Source: Chryseobacterium caseinilyticum (GTDB lineage Bacteria; Bacteroidota; Bacteroidia; Flavobacteriales; Weeksellaceae). From it: 64,000 bases of DNA. Below are positions 59,282 through 64,000 of this stretch, piece after piece. The stretch spans positions 62,001 through 126,000 of the forward strand of contig NZ_JACYFS010000004.1 of the NCBI RefSeq assembly GCF_014837145.1. The letters run 5' to 3'. How positions within the stretch are numbered: the first letter of the stretch is position 1; each line of letters opens with the position of its first letter. The translations under genes and the position numbers were made by a program. The notes below the pieces were generated by a model. It did no database searches, was not told where the DNA came from, and worked only from the letters and a program-made list of their open reading frames with translations.

Positions 59282-60430
59282 ATGAAAATAGGCATACTTT
59301 GCTATCCTACCTACGGGGGAAGCGGAATTGTAGCAACAGAGCTCGGAATGTCTCTCGCCAACAAAGGCTACGAGGTACATTTCATCAGTTCTGCACTGCC
59401 TGCAAGATTAGATATTACCAATCCAAATATATTCTTTCACAAGGTAAATGTTCAGACTTATCCGCTTTTCCAGTATCAGCCTTATGATATTGCATTGAGC
59501 TCGATGATTTACAGAGTTGTCAATCTTTACAAGCTGGATTTGCTTCATGCTCATTACGCAATTCCTTATGCTTATGCTGCGTTTACGGCAAAACAAATGC
59601 TGAAGGAAGACAACAATGATATTCCTTTGGTAACAACACTTCACGGAACCGATATCACTTTGGTAGGTCAGCACCCGAGCTATAAGCACGCGGTGGAGTT
59701 TTCTATTAACCAGTCGGATGCGATCACTTCGGTTTCGGAAAGTTTAAAGAAAGACACGCTTCAGTTTTTCAGAATTAAAAAAGAAATTCAGGTAATAACC
59801 AATTTCATAGACAACTCTGAATTTGATGAATGCAACGAATGCCAACGAACCCAGTTTGCCAATCCGGATGAAAAAATTCTCATTCACGTTTCCAATCTAA
59901 GACCGGTAAAACGTGTGGAAGAGGTATTGCAGATCTTCAAAAGTGTGGAGAAAAAAGTAAAATCTAAACTTATCATCATTGGTGAAGGTCCTGATATGGA
60001 AAAAGTGAATCAGTTTCTGGAGCACAATCCTGAACTGATTTCAAAGATCAGACTTTTGGGTAAGGTAAATGATCTTTACAGAATTCTTCAGCTTTCGGAT
60101 GTCTTTCTTCTGCCTTCTGAGCAGGAAAGTTTCGGTCTTGCCGCTCTTGAAGCAATGGCCGCTAACACACCTGTCATCAGCTCCAATGCGGGCGGAATTC
60201 CTGAGGTAAACATTCAGGGGGAAACAGGTTTCCTTGCTGAGATCGGAAATGTAGAAGCGATGAGCAATTACTGCATCAAGCTTCTGAGCAACGAGGAACT
60301 TTTAGCCCAGATGAAAATTAACGCCAAGCAACAGGCCATAAAGTTTGATCTGAAAAACATTCTCCCGATTTACGAAGAAATGTACAAAACGACGATTGAG
60401 AATTTCAGGGGTGAACTGACGAAAGTGTAA
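59282..60430 (+). CDS. bshA: BshA: N-acetyl-alpha-D-glucosaminyl L-malate synthase
   Basis: 382-aa GT4 glycosyltransferase, first step of bacillithiol synthesis (UDP-GlcNAc plus L-malate). Start MKIGILCYPTYGGSGIVATELG (donor-binding Gly-rich loop), HYAIPYAYAAFTAKQM, LHGTDITLVGQHPSYKH, and the GT4 ExxGE motif QESFGLAALEAMAANTPVISS. Adjacent GH3-bshA order is common in flavobacteria. bshB and bshC are not in the window. Confidence 0.95.
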   Translation: MKIGILCYPTYGGSGIVATELGMSLANKGYEVHFISSALPARLDITNPNIFFHKVNVQTYPLFQYQPYDIALSSMIYRVVNLYKLDLLHAHYAIPYAYAAFTAKQMLKEDNNDIPLVTTLHGTDITLVGQHPSYKHAVEFSINQSDAITSVSESLKKDTLQFFRIKKEIQVITNFIDNSEFDECNECQRTQFANPDEKILIHVSNLRPVKRVEEVLQIFKSVEKKVKSKLIIIGEGPDMEKVNQFLEHNPELISKIRLLGKVNDLYRILQLSDVFLLPSEQESFGLAALEAMAANTPVISSNAGGIPEVNIQGETGFLAEIGNVEAMSNYCIKLLSNEELLAQMKINAKQQAIKFDLKNILPIYEEMYKTTIENFRGELTKV

Positions 60431-60437
60431 AATAAGA

Positions 60438-60460
60438 AAGGGCGGAAACGCTCTTTTTTT
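60438..60460 (+). terminator. Terminator after bshA
   Basis: AAGGGCG-GAAA-CGCTCTT stem (one G-T pair) with a GNRA-like loop and TTTTTTT. Confidence 0.85.
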
Positions 60461-60564
60461 GTTTTCATTTAAAATTAAATTAACCGTATTTCTATTATTC
60501 AGAAAAGCATCGATGCAAGAGTTTCAAACCAATATTTGAATATCTCTAATGAGCAAAGGCTTTT

Positions 60565-60730
60565 TTCCGGCAAACCTGACGCGGGGGTGCAGGAGACTTT
60601 CAAGCCTTCCGGCAAGTTCGTTGCTAGGGTGCGACAGGCTTTCCCGAAGCTCCGCAAGTCTGTTGCTAGGGTGTTTGAAGCTTGCGGAAGTTCCGCAAAC
60701 CTGTTGCAGGGGTGCAGGAAGTCCTTGGAG
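60565..60730. repeat. GC-rich tandem repeat array, 42-bp unit
   Basis: Four degenerate units; the shared GGGTG core recurs at 42, 42 and 41 bp. Each unit reads about TTCCGCAAnCTGTTGCTAGGG then TGnnnGAnGCTTTC. GC content is far above the AT-rich flanks. It occupies the 441-bp gene-free gap between bshA and the DUF2851 gene. Long open frames run through it on both strands because stops are scarce, not because of a gene. Confidence 0.85.
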
Positions 60731-60871
60731 TATGGATTTTTCAATTGTAGCAGCATTTATCATTCTAATCATTTATCAATGGCAGTTTATTTCGGTTTTT
60801 CTTTTTTAAGATTAAAATAATTAAGTTATCTAAATTTTTTCTAATTTTAATAAAGTAAAAACACACAAGCG

Positions 60872-62137
60872 ATGACCGAAAAACTGCTTCAATACCTTTG
60901 GAACTTCCGGGTCTTTACTAATTTCGACTTTAAAGACACCGAAGGAAATCCTGTAGAGATCATCGATTTCGGACGATGGAATACAGATTCCGGACCCGAT
61001 TTTCTGATGTCGAAAATAAAGATTAACGGAGTGACCTTAGCCGGAAACATTGAGCTCCACGTACGATCATCAGACTGGATTTTTCATCAGCACGCCAAAG
61101 ATCCCAACTATGACAATATTATCCTGCACGTGGTTTACCAGAATGACGCAGACATCGAAGAATTTAGATTTAAAAATATTCCGACGCTTGAGCTGATCAG
61201 CCATATCGACAGATCTGTTTTTGCGAAATATGAAAAACTGGAAAAAGAAAGTCAGTTTATTGCTTGTGAAGATTTGTTTGATCCTAAAAGAATTCCCGTT
61301 CATTTCTACGAAGAAAGCCTGCTGAAAAAACTGGAAGAAAAATCGGTTGAAATTGAAGAAGATCTGAAGAGATTTAAAAATAATTATGAAGCAGTACTCT
61401 TTCATAGCATCGCCTACTCTTTCGGTTTGAAAGTAAATGCCCAGATTTTTAAACAGATTGCTGAAAGCATTGATTTTACGGTCTTCAATAAAATCAGGCA
61501 AAACAAAACGCAGCTCGAGGCCTTACTTTTCGGAATTTCGGGCTGGCTCGAAAAACCCGAAGACGCACAAATGCAGATTTGGAAAAGAGAGTTTGATTTC
61601 TTAAAAACTAAATTCGGTTTATCAGACCTCATCATCCGACCGAAATTCCTGAGATTGCGACCACCCAACTTCCCTACATTGCGGCTTTCACAATTGGCTG
61701 ATCTCTACAACAGACATCAAAATCTGTTTTCGAAGATTATTGATGCCAGAAAAACGGATGAACTGATTGCGGTTTTTCAAGATATCAGGGCGTCAGACTA
61801 TTGGGACAATCATTTTAATTTCAGAAAAATATCTCCGGTAAACCAGCCAAAAGTTTTAACTAAAGATTTAATTGACCTGATTATTCTGAATACAGTTTTG
61901 CCTCTGAGATACACCTATCACAAATATCAAAATGAAGAAATTGCTGATGAGATTCTGGCATTTTACAAGGATATTGTTTCAGAGAAAAACTCCATTTTAG
62001 ACGGCTGGAAAAATTTAGGTTTAAAAATAAAAAATGCTTTACAGAGTCAGGGTTTGATTTATCACTATAAAAACTACTGCACAGCAAAAAATTGCCTAAA
62101 TTGCGCTATCGGTTTTAAAATATTAAAAGAGCAGTAA
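60872..62137 (+). CDS. DUF2851 protein
   Basis: 421-aa soluble protein of the DUF2851 family. Start MTEKLLQYLWNFRVFTNFDF; VEIIDFGRWNTDSGPDFLMSKIKI, GNIELHVRSSDWIFHQH, YDNIILHVVYQND and the Cys-rich end NYCTAKNCLNCAIG. The GPDF...E.H pattern is nuclease-like (PD-(D/E)xK reminiscent) but untested. One base before the PspC gene. Confidence 0.87.
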   Translation: MTEKLLQYLWNFRVFTNFDFKDTEGNPVEIIDFGRWNTDSGPDFLMSKIKINGVTLAGNIELHVRSSDWIFHQHAKDPNYDNIILHVVYQNDADIEEFRFKNIPTLELISHIDRSVFAKYEKLEKESQFIACEDLFDPKRIPVHFYEESLLKKLEEKSVEIEEDLKRFKNNYEAVLFHSIAYSFGLKVNAQIFKQIAESIDFTVFNKIRQNKTQLEALLFGISGWLEKPEDAQMQIWKREFDFLKTKFGLSDLIIRPKFLRLRPPNFPTLRLSQLADLYNRHQNLFSKIIDARKTDELIAVFQDIRASDYWDNHFNFRKISPVNQPKVLTKDLIDLIILNTVLPLRYTYHKYQNEEIADEILAFYKDIVSEKNSILDGWKNLGLKIKNALQSQGLIYHYKNYCTAKNCLNCAIGFKILKEQ

Positions 62138-62138
62138 A

Positions 62139-62360
62139 ATGTTGAACAACTTACGTCACAAAATGGAAAGAGAATGGTTTGGAGTACTCACAAGAATGGG
62201 TGCCAAGCTGGGAATTCCGGTTTCTAAACTCCGGGTTTTCTTTATCTACTCTACTTTTGCCACGGCAGGTTTCTTCTTTTTAATTTATCTCGGACTCGCC
62301 TTTACGCTTTGGATAAAAGATATTTTTATAACGCGCCGACCGAGCGTTTTTGATCTTTAA
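62139..62360 (+). CDS. PspC-like small membrane protein
   Basis: 73 aa. A PspC-type domain: MEREWFGVLTRMGAKLGIPVSKLRVFFIY then one or two hydrophobic helices (FATAGFFFLIYLGLAFTLW). PspC proteins sense or anchor envelope stress responses. Tight spacing (1 bp and 2 bp) with its neighbours shows an operon. Confidence 0.85.
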   Translation: MLNNLRHKMEREWFGVLTRMGAKLGIPVSKLRVFFIYSTFATAGFFFLIYLGLAFTLWIKDIFITRRPSVFDL

Positions 62361-62362
62361 AA

Positions 62363-62875
62363 ATGGAATTCAATCATATTACTTCACCCGACGATTACAG
62401 AATCAAACAGATTTACAGTTCGTACACCTCCTCTTTTCCGGAAGATGAAAAACGCGACTGGATAAAGTTTGTACAGCTTTTCACTCAACCCAACGTGAAG
62501 TTTTTTTCAGTTTTTAATGAAAGTGAAAACATCGGTTATGTTATTATCTGGGAACTTTCAGATTTTATTTTTGTAGAACATTTTGAAGTGTTTGCTGAGT
62601 TTAGAAATCAAAAAGCAGGTTCAAAAATTATTGATCTTTTAAAAGAAAATCATCCAAGAATTATTCTGGAGATTGAGCCGGAAAACTTGAATGAAGATTC
62701 CAAACGAAGATTTTCGTTTTATCAGAAAAACGGATTCAGCTTAATTGACGAAATGTACATTCAGCCAAGCTACGGCAACGGAAAAAAGAAACTTAACCTG
62801 TGGCTTTTAGCTAATTTCCAGCCTACAAATTTAGGTGAGACAACAAACGAAATTCATGATGTAGTTTATCATTAA
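62363..62875 (+). CDS. GNAT family acetyltransferase
   Basis: 170-aa GNAT protein with acetyl-CoA loop FAEFRNQKAGSKIIDLLKEN (~88-107) in a degenerate form and the RRFSFYQKNGFSLIDEMYIQPSY C-terminal motif. Substrate unknown. Last gene of the DUF2851-PspC operon; its end overlaps the opposing gene by 4 bp. Confidence 0.82.
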   Translation: MEFNHITSPDDYRIKQIYSSYTSSFPEDEKRDWIKFVQLFTQPNVKFFSVFNESENIGYVIIWELSDFIFVEHFEVFAEFRNQKAGSKIIDLLKENHPRIILEIEPENLNEDSKRRFSFYQKNGFSLIDEMYIQPSYGNGKKKLNLWLLANFQPTNLGETTNEIHDVVYH

Positions 62876-63654
62876 TATTCGAGACTATTAGTCTTTCTAT
62901 ATTCGCCAAATGCTGACATCAGATCATTGGAGATCCTTACCTTGTCAAACTTTTTCCGATACTTTTTTGAGAGCATAAAAATGTCTTCTGCATACAGAAG
63001 AAAGCGGTCAATTCCCTCATCTCCCATCCCGAATTTCCTGTAATAACTGAGATCAATTTCAGACTTCAATCTGGCGAGAAAATCTCTGGTTTCATAATAA
63101 TTGGCCTTCGTAGTTTTTTTGCTGAGGAGTTTTCCGATGGCATCAGCAACTCCGATAAGATTCACCTGTCCTTCCTTAAAATCGTGCGGCTGAAAAGATT
63201 TTGGCGTTGCATTTTCCGGTATGGCTTCGGTCATGGGCGATTTCATATACTCATCCATTTTCGAGTTTAATGCAGCAACTCTTTTGGAAACTCCAACATT
63301 TTGAGCATCTTTCTCAAGATTACCAGTTGGCTGGAATTTCAGTTCTACTTCGGGAATGAGAATTTCGACGTGCCTGATTATCACGCTGTTTTTCTCTGAG
63401 AAAGATTCTGCAGTTACTTTAAAGTCATACCGATAAAACCCATCTTTCACAAACCGAATTTCGTCGCTGACATCGGCTGTGATTGAGAAAAATCCATTTG
63501 CATCTGAAAAAACAGACTGGCTTTTATTAAAATTAAAAACCAAAACCTGACCCTGCAAAGTTCCGTTTTCATCCGAAACAGTTCCTGAAACTGTATTTTG
63601 AGCAGACAAAAACGCAGAAATAGAGACAAAAATCAGCAGTAATTTTATTTTCAT
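62872..63654 (-). CDS. Exported protein with carboxypeptidase-like regulatory domain
   Basis: 260-aa protein. Signal peptide MKIKLLLIFVSISAFLSAQ; CarboxypepD_reg-like beta-sandwich (~20-105: VSGTVSDENGTLQGQVLVFN, SVFSDANGFFSITADVSDEIRFVKDGF); then a helical C-terminal region (SYYRKFGMGDEGIDRFLLYAEDIFML). Found with surface and transport proteins in Bacteroidota. Its start overlaps the previous gene's stop (ATGA). Confidence 0.82.
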   Translation of the reverse strand: MKIKLLLIFVSISAFLSAQNTVSGTVSDENGTLQGQVLVFNFNKSQSVFSDANGFFSITADVSDEIRFVKDGFYRYDFKVTAESFSEKNSVIIRHVEILIPEVELKFQPTGNLEKDAQNVGVSKRVAALNSKMDEYMKSPMTEAIPENATPKSFQPHDFKEGQVNLIGVADAIGKLLSKKTTKANYYETRDFLARLKSEIDLSYYRKFGMGDEGIDRFLLYAEDIFMLSKKYRKKFDKVRISNDLMSAFGEYRKTNSLEY

Positions 63655-63992
63655 TTGGCAGTCGTTAGTGGAGTTTTATAAGAAGTAATTCTCAGCAAAA
63701 CGGCACTTTTAAATCTGTTCAGATCCGCGTCGCTGGCGTACCCGTACTTTAAAATACGTTTTCTCTCAAAGCCGCTGTTGAAAATATAATAAATGAAATG
63801 CTGAGTTTGAGAATTTTCAATCTTGAGTTCAGTGAAATAGTCATTTCCCAGAGCCTGAATCAAATAATTCATAAAATCGACATCATCCCATTTATCCTTG
63901 ATTTTTCCAAAACTGAAAGTTCCTTTTGTTACGGGCTGTACAAATTCCCCGGGTTTTGCTGCCAGAACTCTCGGATCAGATTTTTGACTCAT
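63651..63992 (-). CDS. Protein of unknown function, coupled to the carboxypeptidase-like gene
   Basis: 113 aa from the ATG nearest the window's right edge; a longer N-terminus beyond the window cannot be excluded. Begins MSQKSDPRVLAAKPGEFVQP; predicted mixed alpha/beta (DFMNYLIQALGNDYFTELKI, SQTQHFIYYIFNSGFERKRIL). No family recognised. It runs into the next gene by ATGA, so both act together. Confidence 0.6.
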   Translation of the reverse strand: MSQKSDPRVLAAKPGEFVQPVTKGTFSFGKIKDKWDDVDFMNYLIQALGNDYFTELKIENSQTQHFIYYIFNSGFERKRILKYGYASDADLNRFKSAVLLRITSYKTPLTTAK

Positions 63993-64000
63993 GTATTTTC

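Noticed and set aside
60565..60730. Tandem array as a CRISPR locus
   Set aside because: Units are contiguous and degenerate with no unique spacers, and there are no cas genes in the window.
60499..60820. Four overlapping open frames of 82-94 codons on both strands
   Set aside because: They exist only because the GC-rich 42-bp array lacks stop codons. None has a signal, a domain or a promoter, and they exclude one another.

Overview
The window is chromosomal DNA of a low-GC member of the Bacteroidota, class Flavobacteriia, most like Chryseobacterium or a close relative. This is inferred from several things seen together: type IX secretion (T9SS) C-terminal sorting domains, a PID-CTERM-like small protein, flavobacterial families (DUF4292, DUF4254, DUF2851, DUF6624), BshA for bacillithiol, promoters of the TTTG-N21-TAnnTTTG kind, and weak Shine-Dalgarno sites. 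There is no prophage, CRISPR array, rRNA operon or replication origin. One tRNA gene (CAT anticodon) is present.

Layout. 1-6.1 kb: pectin/galactoside hydrolases (GH2, GH28), tRNA-Met, a TlpA-like thioredoxin, a PID-CTERM-like protein and a large T9SS protein. 6.2-17.9 kb: housekeeping and envelope genes (clpX, HIT protein, greA, dtd, FKBP isomerase, lipoproteins, a COQ4-like protein, a metallophosphoesterase, a winged-helix/membrane operon). 17.9-24.3 kb: a two-domain methyltransferase, a GNAT acetyltransferase and an enoyl-CoA hydratase separated by a diverged 245-bp duplication, a tail-collar protein, a T9SS protein, a Tam-like methyltransferase and a GxxExxY protein. 24.4-42.3 kb: a nearly complete phenylacetate (paa) catabolic cluster, all on the minus strand: paaK, E, A, B, C, D, G, H, I, J, Y, Z, with unrelated genes packed between them and a REP-type transposase framed by matching palindromes. 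42.4-47.6 kb: a redox/stress block (aldo-keto reductase, two AraC paralogues, SDR, HxlR, azoreductase). 47.9-49.8 kb: dihydroorotase and a YoeB-like toxin-antitoxin pair. 49.9-56.9 kb: a plus-strand run of flippase, sugar nucleotidyltransferase, DUF4292, EnvC-like, TatA, DUF4254, lipoprotein and ribA. 57.5-64 kb: GH3, bshA, a GC-rich tandem-repeat array, DUF2851, PspC, GNAT and two uncharacterised genes.

How the genes fit together. Phenylacetate is activated by PaaK, epoxidised by PaaABC(D)E, isomerised by PaaG, ring-opened and oxidised by PaaZ, and cut by beta-oxidation (PaaH, PaaJ), with PaaI and PaaY as housekeeping functions. No clear PaaF hydratase lies in the cluster. The distant crotonase near 21 kb carries a CTAACA-WT-TGTTNG palindrome next to its promoter, and paaK carries the same palindrome, so the two are probably under one TetR/PaaR-type repressor that is not in the window.

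The most unusual material is non-coding. It includes two copies of an ~90-nt element with conserved flanks and a variable apical part; AAACCTnnnnGGTTT-type palindromes around the RAYT gene and beside one of those copies; a four-unit 42-bp GC-rich array; a synonymous-biased duplication at a convergent gene junction; and different inverted repeats in several paa spacers.
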